Assembly: GCF_020511155.1 (NCBI RefSeq)
Contig: NZ_CP041216.1
Location: 372,001 to 436,000 of the forward strand
Direction: 5' to 3'
Origin: Shewanella glacialimarina
Lineage (GTDB): Bacteria; Pseudomonadota; Gammaproteobacteria; Enterobacterales; Shewanellaceae
DNA length: 64,000 nt
A model generated the notes under the pieces. That model worked only from the letters and a program-made list of their open reading frames with translations. It had not been told where the DNA came from and did not search any database. How positions within the stretch are numbered: the first letter of the stretch is position 1; each line of letters begins with the position of its first letter. This document shows positions 6,991-17,316 of the stretch, piece by piece. The position numbers and the translations under genes were made by a program.

Positions 6991-9096
6991 TTAGCGATTA
7001 CGTGAGGTACGCAGTACTTCAGGAAGTACTCTGATACGGCGCATCACATTGGCTAAATGTACCCGATCATTGACCGAAATACGCAAATTAATTAAGTACA
7101 CTCGGCCATCGCGCTCTTCGGTACTCAAGTTATGAATATTTGACCCTGCTGAAGCAATAATCGAGGTGATTTTTGCCAATGCACCTTGATGATTGACAAT
7201 TTCAACGCGCAAGTTAGCATGATATTCAACCCCTTCAGTATTATCCCAATGGACAGAGATATACTTGTCTGGTTCGCCTTGATAACCACGGATGTTAGAG
7301 CAGCTTTCCATATGCACAACCAACCCTTTACCTGGACTGACATGGGCAATAACCGCATCACCAGGTATTGGGCGACAACAATTTGCATAGGTAACTAACA
7401 TGCCCTCAGCACCACGTATTGGCATGGCATGGCCATCTTTATTGTTGTGTGATTCTAGCTTTTGGCCGAGTAAGCGCTGTGCTATCACTATGCTCATCGC
7501 ATTGCCCAAACCAATATCGGCTAACAATGAATCTAAGTTAGTATGTTTGGTTTCTTTGATAACTTTTTCGATCAAATCTGCAGGAATACTGTCAAACTTA
7601 GTTTCGCCCAATGCATGATTCAATAAGCGGCGTCCAAGTGTGATGGCATTGTCACCCTTTAAACTTTTCAATACTTGACGAATTTTACCGCGAGCTTTAC
7701 CGGTTACCACAAAGTTAAGCCATGCAGCATTAGGGCGTGCACCTTTTGCAGTAATAATTTCAACCGTTTGACCTGAAATTAACGGTTGGCTTAGTGGGTA
7801 AGCTTGGCGATTCACTTTTGCGCCCACGCAGGTATTGCCCACATCGGTATGCACTTCATAGGCGAAGTCGACAGCGGTGGAATTAACCGGCAACTCTAAA
7901 ATACGGCCTTCAGGAGTGAACACATAAATTTCGTCAGGGAAGAGTTCAGTTTTAACGTTTTCAACAAATTCGAATGAGCTAGACGCACTTTGCTGTAATT
8001 CAAGCAAGCTTTGCATCCATTTTCGGGCTCTGACCTGGGTGGTATTTTGCTGGCTAGCATCGGTTTTGTTTTTATACATCCAATGAGCAGCAACCCCTTT
8101 ATCAGCCATTTGGTCCATTTCTTCGGTGCGTATTTGCACTTCAACTGGCACAGCATGGGGTCCAAATAACGAGGTGTGCAATGATTGATAACCATTGGCT
8201 TTAGGTATCGCGATATAATCTTTAAAGCGGCCTGGATGGGGTTTGTATAATCCATGCATGGCGCCGAGAACTCTATAACAGGTGTCAATGCTGTCAACGA
8301 TGACTCTGAAGGCGTAAATGTCCATTACTTCTTCAAATTGCAGCTCTTTGTTGCACATTTTACGGTAAATGGAGTAAAGATTTTTTTCTCGGCCTTTGAC
8401 CTTGCCTGCTATACCAGCATCTTCTAATCGCGTTTCAATGGCACCTTCGATACCAATGATTAATTCCTTACGATTTCCTCGTGCAGATTTAACCACTTCT
8501 TTGATCACTCGATATCGCATTGGGTAATAGGCTTGAAAGCCTAAATCCTCTAACTCTATTTTGATATTATGAATACCAAGACGGTTGGCGATAGGTGCGT
8601 ATATTTCAAGGGTTTCGCGGGCAATGCGACGACGTTTATCAGGACGCAGCGCGCCTAAGGTGCGCATGTTATGGGTTCGGTCAGCCAGTTTGATAAGAAT
8701 AACCCGAATATCTTGGGTCATGGCCATCATCATTTTACGAAAGTTTTCCGCCTGCGCTTCTTTCTTATCGCGAAATTTGATCTTATCTAGCTTTGATACA
8801 CCTTCGACTAATTCCGCCACATCAACACCAAACAACTCAGCAAGTTCTTCTTTGGTGACAGGGGTGTCTTCGATGGTGTCATGAAGCAGGGCAGCCATTA
8901 ACGTCTCATAATCAAGACGCATGTCTGCCAGGATGCGCGCAACCGCAACCGGATGGGTAATGTAAGGTTCGCCACTTGTGCGCATTTGCCCTTCATGGGC
9001 ATCGCGCGCGACCAAATAGGCCTGCTTGAGTAATTCTACTTGCTCCGGCTCTAAATAAGCGGAAGCTGATTCTTTGAGACCTTCAAACAGATACAA
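6991..9096 (-). CDS. spoT: Bifunctional (p)ppGpp synthetase/hydrolase SpoT
   Basis: Makes and degrades the stringent-response alarmone (p)ppGpp; in this group it responds to fatty-acid, carbon and iron limitation. The 701-residue protein has the full RSH architecture. The N-terminal HD hydrolase (ALLHDTIEDTP, ILIKLADRTHNMRTL) occupies roughly residues 45-145. It is followed by the synthetase region (KDYIAIPKANGYQSLHTSL), the TGS domain (DEIYVFTPEGRILELP), a helical region with a Cys-rich CCRPIPGD segment, and a C-terminal ACT domain. An intact HDxxED motif argues for a hydrolase-competent SpoT and not RelA. It follows rpoZ by 13 nt in the gmk-rpoZ-spoT operon. The next gene in relatives, ridA, is displaced by the inserted plus-strand cassette. 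Confidence 0.97.
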   Translation of the reverse strand: MYLFEGLKESASAYLEPEQVELLKQAYLVARDAHEGQMRTSGEPYITHPVAVARILADMRLDYETLMAALLHDTIEDTPVTKEELAELFGVDVAELVEGVSKLDKIKFRDKKEAQAENFRKMMMAMTQDIRVILIKLADRTHNMRTLGALRPDKRRRIARETLEIYAPIANRLGIHNIKIELEDLGFQAYYPMRYRVIKEVVKSARGNRKELIIGIEGAIETRLEDAGIAGKVKGREKNLYSIYRKMCNKELQFEEVMDIYAFRVIVDSIDTCYRVLGAMHGLYKPHPGRFKDYIAIPKANGYQSLHTSLFGPHAVPVEVQIRTEEMDQMADKGVAAHWMYKNKTDASQQNTTQVRARKWMQSLLELQQSASSSFEFVENVKTELFPDEIYVFTPEGRILELPVNSTAVDFAYEVHTDVGNTCVGAKVNRQAYPLSQPLISGQTVEIITAKGARPNAAWLNFVVTGKARGKIRQVLKSLKGDNAITLGRRLLNHALGETKFDSIPADLIEKVIKETKHTNLDSLLADIGLGNAMSIVIAQRLLGQKLESHNNKDGHAMPIRGAEGMLVTYANCCRPIPGDAVIAHVSPGKGLVVHMESCSNIRGYQGEPDKYISVHWDNTEGVEYHANLRVEIVNHQGALAKITSIIASAGSNIHNLSTEERDGRVYLINLRISVNDRVHLANVMRRIRVLPEVLRTSRNR

Positions 9097-9109
9097 GTGG
9101 CGCTACTCC

Positions 9110-9388
9110 TTAAATTACACGACCTTCCGCAATGGCGGCAACAGCAGCTATTTCAGCAGCTTCGCGTTCACGGACAGTTTGACGCTCATCAGCATCTAAA
9201 GTATTAGAGGTGACTAAACCTAATTCGATTTCGCGTAAAGCGATAACCGTTGGCTTATCATTCATCTCTTCAACCATTGGATCTTTACCTTGCACAGCGA
9301 TTTGGCGTGCACGACGCGCTGCAACCAGGATCATATCAAAACGGTTGCCGATTTTATTTACAGCGTCTTCTACAGTTACGCGAGCCAT
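9110..9388 (-). CDS. rpoZ: RNA polymerase omega subunit
   Basis: Small subunit that helps assemble and stabilise RNA polymerase by holding beta', and forms part of a ppGpp site on the enzyme. The 92-residue protein begins [28 protein letters not shown], which is diagnostic, and contains the [13 protein letters not shown] segment. It lies between gmk and spoT with short spacers, the standard gammaproteobacterial arrangement, so its expression is linked to the stringent-response enzyme downstream. Confidence 0.98.
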   Translation of the reverse strand: MARVTVEDAVNKIGNRFDMILVAARRARQIAVQGKDPMVEEMNDKPTVIALREIELGLVTSNTLDADERQTVREREAAEIAAVAAIAEGRVI

Positions 9389-9449
9389 GTGTGGAAACTC
9401 CAGTGTTATCTATGGGGAAAAAATGACGCAAAATTGTACACTAAGACAA

Positions 9450-10073
9450 TTAGTTTGCCAATAGATCGACAAGCATATCATTGTGAGTGTGTCTCTGACT
9501 AGCACAGGTTAATCTTTGACTGCTAATGATGGCTTTTAAATTGTCCAATGCAGTGTCGAAATTATCATTAATGATCACAAAATCATATTGAGTATAGTGT
9601 GACATTTCTGAGACAGCTTGAGCCATACGACTATCAATAACCTCTTGACTATCCTGGCCTCGACCAGTTAAACGGCGTGCAAGCTCGGTTTTTGATGGCG
9701 GTAAAATAAATACCCCAACGGCTTCAGGCATGAGCTTTTTAACTTGCTCGCCACCTTGCCAGTCTATATCTAAAAAAACATCTACACCTTTGGCTAAGGT
9801 TTGTTCGATAACAGTGCGTGACGTGCCGTAGTAATTACCAAATACTTCAGCCCATTCAAAAAAGGCATTTTCAGCGATTAACGCTTTAAATTGTTCAACT
9901 GTGACAAAATGATAGTGTTGACCGTTAACTTCACCTGGTCGTGGTTGGCGAGTGGTATGAGATACAGATACTTGCATATCACTGGGATTATCTTTTAAAA
10001 GTGCGGAGATGAGAGACGATTTTCCTGCACCGCTAGGGGCTGACACAATAAAAAGATTTCCAAGAGTACTCAT
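9450..10073 (-). CDS. gmk: Guanylate kinase
   Basis: Phosphorylates GMP to GDP with ATP in purine nucleotide salvage and synthesis. The 207-residue cytosolic P-loop kinase shows the Walker A motif [11 protein letters not shown] close to the N-terminus, the GMP-binding segment [20 protein letters not shown], the [13 protein letters not shown] segment, and the lid region RLTGRGQDS. It is the first gene of the gmk-rpoZ-spoT operon; its promoter must lie in 10074-10258, shared divergently with the DUF805-like gene. Confidence 0.98.
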   Translation of the reverse strand: MSTLGNLFIVSAPSGAGKSSLISALLKDNPSDMQVSVSHTTRQPRPGEVNGQHYHFVTVEQFKALIAENAFFEWAEVFGNYYGTSRTVIEQTLAKGVDVFLDIDWQGGEQVKKLMPEAVGVFILPPSKTELARRLTGRGQDSQEVIDSRMAQAVSEMSHYTQYDFVIINDNFDTALDNLKAIISSQRLTCASQRHTHNDMLVDLLAN

Positions 10074-10258
10074 AGTTTTGCTGTTCTCACAATACGGTTA
10101 AGAAAGTTTAATATTATAACTCAACAAAAACTGCCTACATAGCCATAAAATCTCTGCTGATTGAGATTGAAATTCAGTACTCTCTTTTTACACAGATTCA
10201 TACTAAAATACCCCCGCGACCCAAACGGGTTGCCTTGCTTACGATTCAAGGATTTTTC

Positions 10259-11572
10259 ATGCAGTTAAACACGCTTTGGTGTTATCAAGGCCGCGACAAT
10301 GCCTTCCGCTTTTTGGCCATCATTTTAGCCAGTTTTAGTTTTTTGTTTTTAGTCGGGATAGTTTTTCCGCAAAGCATGATTATTTTATTTGCAGCACTGC
10401 TAACAACGACAGTGATTAGCTTGTCTGCGCTCAGACGTTTACATGATGCAGGTAAACCCATTTTTTGGGTGTTACTTGCTGTCTTGCCACACTTATTATT
10501 TGTATTGAGTTGTTATTTGTTTTGGCCTTTTGCTGCTATTGCAGGAGTAGGTTTATTAGGTATTGCTTGTAGTGTTTTTATTAGCTTCTTTCCCGCCATT
10601 AGTCAAAAAGTGCCTTATGTTGAAGGTTATTATGGCCCTAAAGCACAGGTTAAGTCGGAATTAGGTGGCGTGAGAAAACGCCGTGAACCACAGGTTTTTG
10701 GCCAGGCTGCTCGTGCGGATGTTAAACCGATGGCTGCTGAAGTGCATCATGTTGCTGATGATGAGCGGGGGAAAAATGAAGTATCAGATATAGGTGCGCA
10801 TCATGCCTCATTTGATCATGCAGAAGTTGAGGTTAATGAAACCGAACATACAAACAGCAAACATATCGACATTAATACTACCGACGAACCTTTAGTCGCG
10901 CCAATGCGTTTTTCTGCAATTGATCAAGCACCTGAGTCAATGTCTGCTTTTAAGCAATCTTGGCAGGCATCTCATCGTTTTGATGTTGATCGTGATGCGC
11001 TTGATACCGGCTCGGTGACTGAGTTAATCAAATCCTGGTTAAATCGCTTAAAGGAGCATCATATTCCAGTGATTCTGGGCGCTAAGGTGTTAGGTGTATT
11101 ACTGGTATCGGGTTTAATCGTATGGTTGCTAGTCAGTCTTACTAATAGCGGTGACAGTGATGAAAAAGCTATTGCCAAGGTTAACGTTACCCAATCAGAA
11201 AAAATCGACAGAGTCAGCGCTAAGTTGCCTGATGGTTTTTGGATAGTCATGCAAGACAGCATATTTATTGTGCGCTGGCTCGGTGATACAGATACGGCAA
11301 AAAACCTCTGGCGACTCAATACCGCCCAAGGCGATAAAACCTGTAGTGAGCTCGTTTTTAACGATGGTAGTGAATATAGGCCTATTAGTGTTGATTTAAT
11401 GAGCGATGAGGCCACTGAAGCGCGTTTTTCACCTTTAGATAACAAATCTATTATTAATCATATTGCAATGCGTGGTAGTTTTAAGCTTTGTGGCTATGAC
11501 TTTAGCTTAAAGGGCAGTCAAGCTACGTTAATGCAGCATCAAGAGTTTGCTGATTATCTACCGTCAGATTAA
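10259..11572 (+). CDS. DUF805-like inner-membrane protein with C-terminal periplasmic domain
   Basis: The start at ATG 10259 is preferred because AAGGA (10248-10252) sits 6 nt upstream; an in-frame ATG at 10235 lacks a site. The N-terminal 120 residues have about four membrane segments and the motif SALRRLHDAGKP, typical of DUF805 membrane proteins. A charged, low-complexity cytoplasmic linker with many His and Glu follows (about residues 130-270). Another transmembrane helix (VLGVLLVSGLIVWLLVSL) precedes a roughly 120-residue globular domain with two Cys (KTCSELVF and FKLCGYDF) that could form a disulfide. Function is unknown. The stand-alone position between gmk and the kinase gene gives no functional hint. 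Confidence 0.75.
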   Translation: MQLNTLWCYQGRDNAFRFLAIILASFSFLFLVGIVFPQSMIILFAALLTTTVISLSALRRLHDAGKPIFWVLLAVLPHLLFVLSCYLFWPFAAIAGVGLLGIACSVFISFFPAISQKVPYVEGYYGPKAQVKSELGGVRKRREPQVFGQAARADVKPMAAEVHHVADDERGKNEVSDIGAHHASFDHAEVEVNETEHTNSKHIDINTTDEPLVAPMRFSAIDQAPESMSAFKQSWQASHRFDVDRDALDTGSVTELIKSWLNRLKEHHIPVILGAKVLGVLLVSGLIVWLLVSLTNSGDSDEKAIAKVNVTQSEKIDRVSAKLPDGFWIVMQDSIFIVRWLGDTDTAKNLWRLNTAQGDKTCSELVFNDGSEYRPISVDLMSDEATEARFSPLDNKSIINHIAMRGSFKLCGYDFSLKGSQATLMQHQEFADYLPSD

Positions 11573-11621
11573 CTGAATATAATTAATACGATATAACTTA
11601 AAAAGAATATGGAGCGTATGA

Positions 11622-12689
11622 GTGAGTGATTTTATTAGGCAGCAAGTGCTGCCTCATTTTGGTATTGGTTTAGATAAAGTCACCATCTCAACGCTTGGAA
11701 ATGGACACATCAATCAGACATATTTAGTACGTTGGCCCAAGGGCGAATTTGTTTTACAAAGAATAAATACCGATGTATTTACCCAGCCAAATATACTGAT
11801 TGAAAATGCATTACATGTAAGTGAACATCTTCAACAGCAAGTAGAACAAGGCTATTATCAATTACAAGTTGTTAAGCCTGTGATCGCGCAAGATAAACAA
11901 TATGCTATTAATCTTGGCGATGATGGTTATTGGCGGGCGATAACTTACTTGCCCAATAGCCATACTATTGAAGTGGTCACTCACACCGAACAAGCAAAAA
12001 TGGCGGCCGGTGCCTTTGGTCATTTTGCCGCGGCATTGAGTTCACTAAACCCAGATTGTATTAATGATGTTATTAAAGATTTTTTGAATTTTCCTTTTAG
12101 ACTACAACAGCTACAGCAAGCGGTCAGTGATGATAAATGCCAGCGCTTGTCAGAATGCCAATATTGGGTTGATTTGGTTTTTAGTCAACATGCGTTATTC
12201 GATGAGCTTGAGCAGGTTGAATTGCTATTACCTTTGCGTGTTTGCCATAATGATACCAAAATCAACAATATGCTGTTTGATGAGCGTGATATGTCAAGTA
12301 TGGCCATTATTGATTTGGATACCTGCATGAAAGGGTATTTGATGTATGACTTTGGTGACATGGTGCGTGCTTTTTGTTCGCCAGAGGAAGAAGATTCCAC
12401 CGCATTAGATAAGGTTATTGCACGACCAGAGATTATTGCTGCGGCCAGTGAAAGCTACATCAAAGCACTAGAGGGTGTGATCACTCCAATTGAAAAGCGG
12501 AGCTTATGGTTAGGTATAAAAGTCATGGCATTGATGTTGGGTAGTCGTTTTTTAGCCGATCATATCAATGGCGATGCTTATTTCAGTATTCATAGACCTA
12601 ATCATAATTTAGATCGTGCAGCTAACCAGTTAACGATTTTTAAAAGTTTGCTGGGGCAAGAAGCCAAATTAAAACCACTTTTCGAGTAA
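11622..12689 (+). CDS. Phosphotransferase of the APH/choline-kinase fold, NahK-like
   Basis: 355 residues from a GTG start. GGAG (11611-11614) lies 7 nt before it; an ATG four bases earlier (11618) is in another frame and hits TGA after three codons. The kinase signatures are VCHNDTKINNMLFDE (Brenner motif with catalytic Asp) and MAIIDLDTCMKGYLMYDFGDMVRAF (metal-binding D, then the conserved YDFGD). This pattern resembles N-acetylhexosamine 1-kinases and related sugar kinases more than antibiotic kinases. The N-terminal TLGNGHINQTYLV is the nucleotide-binding loop. It lies 44 nt upstream of a HAD phosphatase gene and may be cotranscribed. Substrate is not determinable from sequence. Confidence 0.8.
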   Translation: MSDFIRQQVLPHFGIGLDKVTISTLGNGHINQTYLVRWPKGEFVLQRINTDVFTQPNILIENALHVSEHLQQQVEQGYYQLQVVKPVIAQDKQYAINLGDDGYWRAITYLPNSHTIEVVTHTEQAKMAAGAFGHFAAALSSLNPDCINDVIKDFLNFPFRLQQLQQAVSDDKCQRLSECQYWVDLVFSQHALFDELEQVELLLPLRVCHNDTKINNMLFDERDMSSMAIIDLDTCMKGYLMYDFGDMVRAFCSPEEEDSTALDKVIARPEIIAAASESYIKALEGVITPIEKRSLWLGIKVMALMLGSRFLADHINGDAYFSIHRPNHNLDRAANQLTIFKSLLGQEAKLKPLFE

Positions 12690-12733
12690 TTATCAGTTAA
12701 CTCAACATATCAATTAATGGGTGAATGTAATTA

Positions 12734-13417
12734 ATGCATATTTCAAAATATCAGTGGATTTTATTTGATGCCGATGAAACCTTGTTTCATTTCGATGCTT
12801 TTGCTGGACTGAAGTTATTATTTTCAAAATATGATGTTGAATTTAGTCATGCAGATTTTGACCATTATCAAAAGGTAAATAAACCTCTTTGGGTTGAATA
12901 CCAAAATGGGGTCATTGATGCCAAAACGTTACAGACGCAACGATTTGTTGAGTGGGGAATAAAGCTAACCGTTCAGCCTGAGCAGTTAAATCATGGTTTT
13001 TTGGCGGCAATGGCCGACATTTGCGAACCTTTACCTGGTGCTAGGACGCTTATTGATGCTTTAGTGGGTAAAGTTAATTTAGGTATTATTACCAATGGCT
13101 TTACTCAGCTTCAACAAATACGCCTGCAAAAAACCGGTATGGAAGCGGCATTTTCTCAAGTGATTATTTCTGAGCAAGTGGGAAAAGCGAAACCCGATAA
13201 AGCGATATTTGATCATGCTTTTGAACGAATGGGCCATCCTGAAAAGCATCAAGTGTTAATGGTTGGGGACACATTACAGTCAGATATTTTGGGCGGTATT
13301 AATGCCGGAATTGACACTTGCTGGTTAAACTCTGCGGATGTAGTGGCTGATAGTAATATTACACCTCACTACCAAGTTGGCTCATTAACCGAATTACATC
13401 AACGACTATTACCATAA
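12734..13417 (+). CDS. yjjG: HAD-family pyrimidine 5'-nucleotidase YjjG
   Basis: House-cleaning phosphatase that removes phosphate from dUMP, UMP and damaged pyrimidine nucleotides. The 227-residue protein starts with the HAD motif I ILFDADETLFHFDAF, whose Phe-Asp-Ala-Asp-Glu-Thr form is typical of YjjG. Motif II is LGIITNGFTQLQQIRL, motif III includes the Lys of GKAKPDKAIF, and motif IV is VLMVGDTLQSDILGG. An alpha-helical C1-type cap lies between motifs I and II. A terminator follows 30 nt downstream. Confidence 0.9.
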   Translation: MHISKYQWILFDADETLFHFDAFAGLKLLFSKYDVEFSHADFDHYQKVNKPLWVEYQNGVIDAKTLQTQRFVEWGIKLTVQPEQLNHGFLAAMADICEPLPGARTLIDALVGKVNLGIITNGFTQLQQIRLQKTGMEAAFSQVIISEQVGKAKPDKAIFDHAFERMGHPEKHQVLMVGDTLQSDILGGINAGIDTCWLNSADVVADSNITPHYQVGSLTELHQRLLP

Positions 13418-13446
13418 TTAATCGATTCTCATATTCAAACGAACAT

Positions 13447-13490
13447 AAAAAAGCCGTATTAAGTTTTAACTGAATACGGCTTTATCATTT
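13447..13490. terminator. Bidirectional terminator between yjjG and mrcA
   Basis: Inverted repeat AAGCCGTATT / AATACGGCTT with a 12-nt loop and A-rich and T-rich flanks, between two convergent genes. It can serve both. Confidence 0.8.
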
Positions 13491-13500
13491 TCATAATTAG

Positions 13501-16050
13501 CTATTGGAATAAATCTTCCGCAACGCTATCAATAAATGTCTCACCAGAGCTTTGAGTTTCTATCGCATATTCTTTGGGCTCAGTGCCAGCAACAAAATAT
13601 TCAAATGCGGTTGTGTGATCAGTCTTTCTTGTGAGCTTACCTGTTTCTAAATCAATACGAACAGAGACAATGCCTTTTGGTGGTTCAGCCGATACTTCGG
13701 TTGTGCCTTTTAATGCTTTATTCATAAAGTCATTCCAGCCAGGGCCAGCGGTTTTTGCGCCGGCTTCTCCGCCTGATATTTGATCAGGAGCACCGCTAGC
13801 CATCCAACTGGCACGCCCTAGTTGACGGCCGTGGTCATCAAATCCTACCCAAAATGTCGAAGTTAACGTAGGGTTAAATCCACTAAACCAAGTGTCACGA
13901 GATTCGTTGGTTGTTCCTGTTTTACCTGCAATGTCATGGCGTTTAAGTAACTTAGATGCACGCCACGCAGTACCATTCCAACCAGTACCTTTACTCCAAT
14001 CTCCGCCGCCCCATATAACACTTTTAAGCGATTCGGTGATCAAAAAGGCAGTTTGCTCTGAAATGACTTGCTTAGCATAGCGGCCATTTTGACGATTACA
14101 GACTAATTCAGTATCTGAATTAGCGGCTGATAATTCTTGATTCATTGCAGCAAAAAAATCGCTGCTAGTCTCATCGTTAGATGGCTCGCTAATCGATTGC
14201 TCATTTAAACCGGATGAACAAGCTAGAGTAGGAGATGCTTGCTCAATGACATTATCGTATGAATCTGTTACGTGGTCGATAAAGTAAGGTTCAACTAAAT
14301 AACCGCCATTGGCAAACACGTTAAATGCAGTGGCTACCTGTAAAGGTGTCACCGAAGGTGAGCCGAGTGCTAAAGACTCATTACGCGGTAAATCTTTGGC
14401 ATCAAAGCCAAATTTAACCAGCTCATCAATAGCATTTGTCAAACCGGCATGTCGAAGTGCGCGCACTGACATGACGTTAATTGATTGTGCTAGACCTACG
14501 CGCAATCGGGTCGGACCACCGTATATATCTGGCGAGTTTTTAGGGCGCCAAGCTGTTCCTTGACGCGTGTCAGGCTTATTAATCGGGGCATTATTAATTA
14601 AGGTGGCTAAGGTCCAATCTTGTTCAAGGGCTGTTGCATAAATAAATGGCTTAATATTTGAGCCGAGTTGACGCTTGGCTTGGGTCACTCGGTTAAACTG
14701 GCTTTTACTAAAACTAAATCCGCCGACAAGTGTGCGAATAGCCCCATCAAATGGGTCTAAACTTACCGTTGCACTGGAAACCTCAGGGATTTGCGATAAT
14801 TGCCAGAAGCTGCCGTTATTACGCACATAGACTTGCTGTCCCTGCGATAAAATATCAGTAGCAAGCTTAGGCGGTAAACCTTGACGTTTATCTGTGATAA
14901 ATTTACGTGCCCATTTTAGTCCAGGCCATTCAATGGTTATTTCAGTACCATCGGCAAGCATTACCTTTGCTTGCTGCTCAGCAACAGTCATTACCGCCGC
15001 GGGTAAAATACCTTGCATTGGTGGCGTTTGGGCTAACTGTTCAATAATCTCAGTACGCTCAAGTGGCGTTTCTGTCCAGAGTTGCGAAATTGGACCGCGA
15101 TACCCATGACGTTGATCGTATGCGAATACGTTATCTCGTAATGCATCCTGAGCCATTAACTGTAAATCAGATGAAATAGTGGTGTAAACATTATAGCCAT
15201 TGGTATAAGCCGCTTCTTCACCGTATTTCTGGATCATGTAATCGCGGGCCATTTCAGAAATGTACGGCGCATATAAGTCAATTTCTGCACCGTGATATCG
15301 CGCCGTTAGTGGGGCATTAGTCGCTTCTTGATATTCAGCTTCAGTAATGTTGTTTTTCTCTAACATTCTGCTTAATACCCAGTTACGACGTGCTTTAGCT
15401 CTAGCTGGATTGCGGATTGGATTGGCTGCTGATGGTGCTTGCGGCAAGCCTGCAATCATTGCCATTTCTGGTAATAACAACTCATTTAAGTTCTTACCAT
15501 AATAAACTTGCGCCGCCGCCCCAACACCGTATGCACGGTTTCCTAAAAATGAGCGATTTAAATATAAGGTTAAAATTTCATGTTTGGTGAGGGCTTTTTC
15601 AATTTTTAACGCGAGAAAAATTTCTTTTACTTTACGAATATATGTTTTTTCGTTTGATAAGAAAAAGCCTCGAGCAACTTGCTGGGTTATAGTGCTTGCA
15701 CCTTGGCTTTTTTTGCCTGTAGTAATTAAAATAGTCGCAGCACGAATTATACCGATTGGGTCAATACCTTTATGTTCGAAAAACCTCGCATCTTCGGTAT
15801 CAAGTACTGCATTGATAAGTTGTTGTGGTACGTCTTCAAACTCAACAGGTACTCGACGTTTCTCACCAAATTGAGAAATGAGTTTTCCGTCACTACTATA
15901 TATACGCAGTGGTGTTTGTAATTGAACTGTTTTTAGTGAGTTAACATCAGGTAAGTCAGGTAAAACATAAAAATATGCTGCAGCAATAGCACCTACACCA
16001 AGTAAAGAGAGACTAAAAAAAGCAATTAGTAATCGTTTAAACCACTTCAC
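13501..16050 (-). CDS. mrcA: Penicillin-binding protein 1A, bifunctional peptidoglycan synthase
   Basis: Class A PBP that polymerises lipid II and cross-links stem peptides. The start is taken at GTG 16050 (VKWFKRLLIAFF): a frame open to 16149 would add 33 residues without family resemblance and bury the signal anchor, while GGAA lies 7 nt before the GTG. That gives 849 residues. Seen in order are an N-terminal membrane anchor, the GT51 glycosyltransferase (EDARFFEHKGID, QGASTITQQVARG, KEIFLALKIEKALTK), an OB-like insert, and the transpeptidase with GSNIKPF (SxxK), SINVMS (SxN) and KTGTTNE (KTG). It is divergent from pilM, a pairing I recall for many gammaproteobacteria. LpoA, its outer-membrane activator, is encoded at 30292-32118. 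Confidence 0.95.
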   Translation of the reverse strand: MKWFKRLLIAFFSLSLLGVGAIAAAYFYVLPDLPDVNSLKTVQLQTPLRIYSSDGKLISQFGEKRRVPVEFEDVPQQLINAVLDTEDARFFEHKGIDPIGIIRAATILITTGKKSQGASTITQQVARGFFLSNEKTYIRKVKEIFLALKIEKALTKHEILTLYLNRSFLGNRAYGVGAAAQVYYGKNLNELLLPEMAMIAGLPQAPSAANPIRNPARAKARRNWVLSRMLEKNNITEAEYQEATNAPLTARYHGAEIDLYAPYISEMARDYMIQKYGEEAAYTNGYNVYTTISSDLQLMAQDALRDNVFAYDQRHGYRGPISQLWTETPLERTEIIEQLAQTPPMQGILPAAVMTVAEQQAKVMLADGTEITIEWPGLKWARKFITDKRQGLPPKLATDILSQGQQVYVRNNGSFWQLSQIPEVSSATVSLDPFDGAIRTLVGGFSFSKSQFNRVTQAKRQLGSNIKPFIYATALEQDWTLATLINNAPINKPDTRQGTAWRPKNSPDIYGGPTRLRVGLAQSINVMSVRALRHAGLTNAIDELVKFGFDAKDLPRNESLALGSPSVTPLQVATAFNVFANGGYLVEPYFIDHVTDSYDNVIEQASPTLACSSGLNEQSISEPSNDETSSDFFAAMNQELSAANSDTELVCNRQNGRYAKQVISEQTAFLITESLKSVIWGGGDWSKGTGWNGTAWRASKLLKRHDIAGKTGTTNESRDTWFSGFNPTLTSTFWVGFDDHGRQLGRASWMASGAPDQISGGEAGAKTAGPGWNDFMNKALKGTTEVSAEPPKGIVSVRIDLETGKLTRKTDHTTAFEYFVAGTEPKEYAIETQSSGETFIDSVAEDLFQ

Positions 16051-16236
16051 GCATGTATTCCAAAAAAGCTTAAATAGGGCGCTAGTATATAAGCCGCAAC
16101 CATTTTGGTGAAGTAAAAACGTATAAACAAAAAAATTGTGTTTGTACAATATAGAAACATTTTGTACAAATAAGTGTAACGAGATGATTTTGTGCTACTA
16201 TATTTTAAAACAATAAAAGAATTGTGATGACGGAAT

Positions 16237-17316
16237 ATGCTTTCTAAATTATGGAAGCGTCAAGCTCCGCAAATGGTGGGTGTCGATATAGGCTCCCATG
16301 AAGTAAAAGCCATATTGCTAAGTAAGACTGCTGATGGATATAAAATTCAAAATTATGCAACTGTGCCAATTAAAAAAGGTGCCGTTGCCGATCATGATAT
16401 TCGCGATTCTGAAGCCGTATTAGAATCGTTAAGACAAGTGAAACGTTCTTTGCCCAAAGGGGTGAAGTTCGCGTCTGTTGCTGTTTCTGGGTCCGCGGTT
16501 ATGACCAAAGTGATTTACATGGATGCTTCATTGAGTGAAGAAGAAATGGAAGCACAAATTGAGATCGAAGCAGATAACTTGATCCCCTATTCACTCGATG
16601 AAGTCAGTATCGATTTCGAAACACTTAGTCAAAACAGCACCGACCCGACAAAGGTGGATGTTTTACTGAGTGCTTGTCGTACAGAAAATATTGACTCACG
16701 TGTTGATGCTTTAGATGCTGTCGAATTAGATGTGAAAGTGGTTGATGTTGAAGGGTATGCGTTAGGTCGCTCAGCTGAGTTGATTTACGCACAACTTCCA
16801 GAAGGCGCTAAAGACAAAACCATTGCGATGGTAGATGTCGGTGCTAATATCACTACATTTGCCGTTGTCGATCGCGGTGAAACGACTTTTATTCGTGAGC
16901 AAGCATTTGGTGGGGAGCTATTCACTCAGTCTATTTTATCCTTTTATGGTATGTCGCATGCCGAAGCTGAATTAGCTAAAGTGAGTGGCAACTTACCTAG
17001 AAACTATATGTTTGAAGTGTTATCCCCATTTCAAACTCAACTGCTGCAGCAAATTAAGCGTACTTTACAGATATATTGCACAGCCAGTGGCCGTGAAAAA
17101 GTGGATTACGTAGTTTTATGTGGCGGAACAGGTAGATTAGAAGGTATGGCAACCGTATTAACTAATGAACTTGGCGTTTATGCCATTGTCGCGGATCCTT
17201 TTCAAGGCTGTTTGTATGCCGATGAAGCAATTAAATCCCAATTACAGCCATCAATTAATAAGTTCATGGTAGCAAGTGGCTTGGCGCTGAGGAGTTACGC
17301 TCAATGGCGAACATAA
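16237..17316 (+). CDS. pilM: Type IV pilus inner-membrane platform protein PilM
   Basis: Cytoplasmic actin-like ATPase-fold protein that binds the N-terminal tail of PilN and links the pilus alignment complex to the assembly motors. The 359-residue sequence has the FtsA/actin-like phosphate motifs MVGVDIGSHEVKAI at the N-terminus and IAMVDVGANITTFAVV in the second half, plus VLCGGTGRLEGM. It is the first gene of pilMNOPQ and overlaps pilN by 13 nt. The promoter lies in the 186-nt gap shared with mrcA. Confidence 0.96.
   Translation: MLSKLWKRQAPQMVGVDIGSHEVKAILLSKTADGYKIQNYATVPIKKGAVADHDIRDSEAVLESLRQVKRSLPKGVKFASVAVSGSAVMTKVIYMDASLSEEEMEAQIEIEADNLIPYSLDEVSIDFETLSQNSTDPTKVDVLLSACRTENIDSRVDALDAVELDVKVVDVEGYALGRSAELIYAQLPEGAKDKTIAMVDVGANITTFAVVDRGETTFIREQAFGGELFTQSILSFYGMSHAEAELAKVSGNLPRNYMFEVLSPFQTQLLQQIKRTLQIYCTASGREKVDYVVLCGGTGRLEGMATVLTNELGVYAIVADPFQGCLYADEAIKSQLQPSINKFMVASGLALRSYAQWRT

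Noticed and set aside
11618-11629. ATG start for the kinase gene at 11618
   Set aside because: That frame stops after three codons; the GTG at 11622 is in the correct frame.
16051-16149. 33-residue N-terminal extension of PBP1A
   Set aside because: It would precede the membrane anchor with unrelated sequence; the internal GTG at 16050 matches the family N-terminus.
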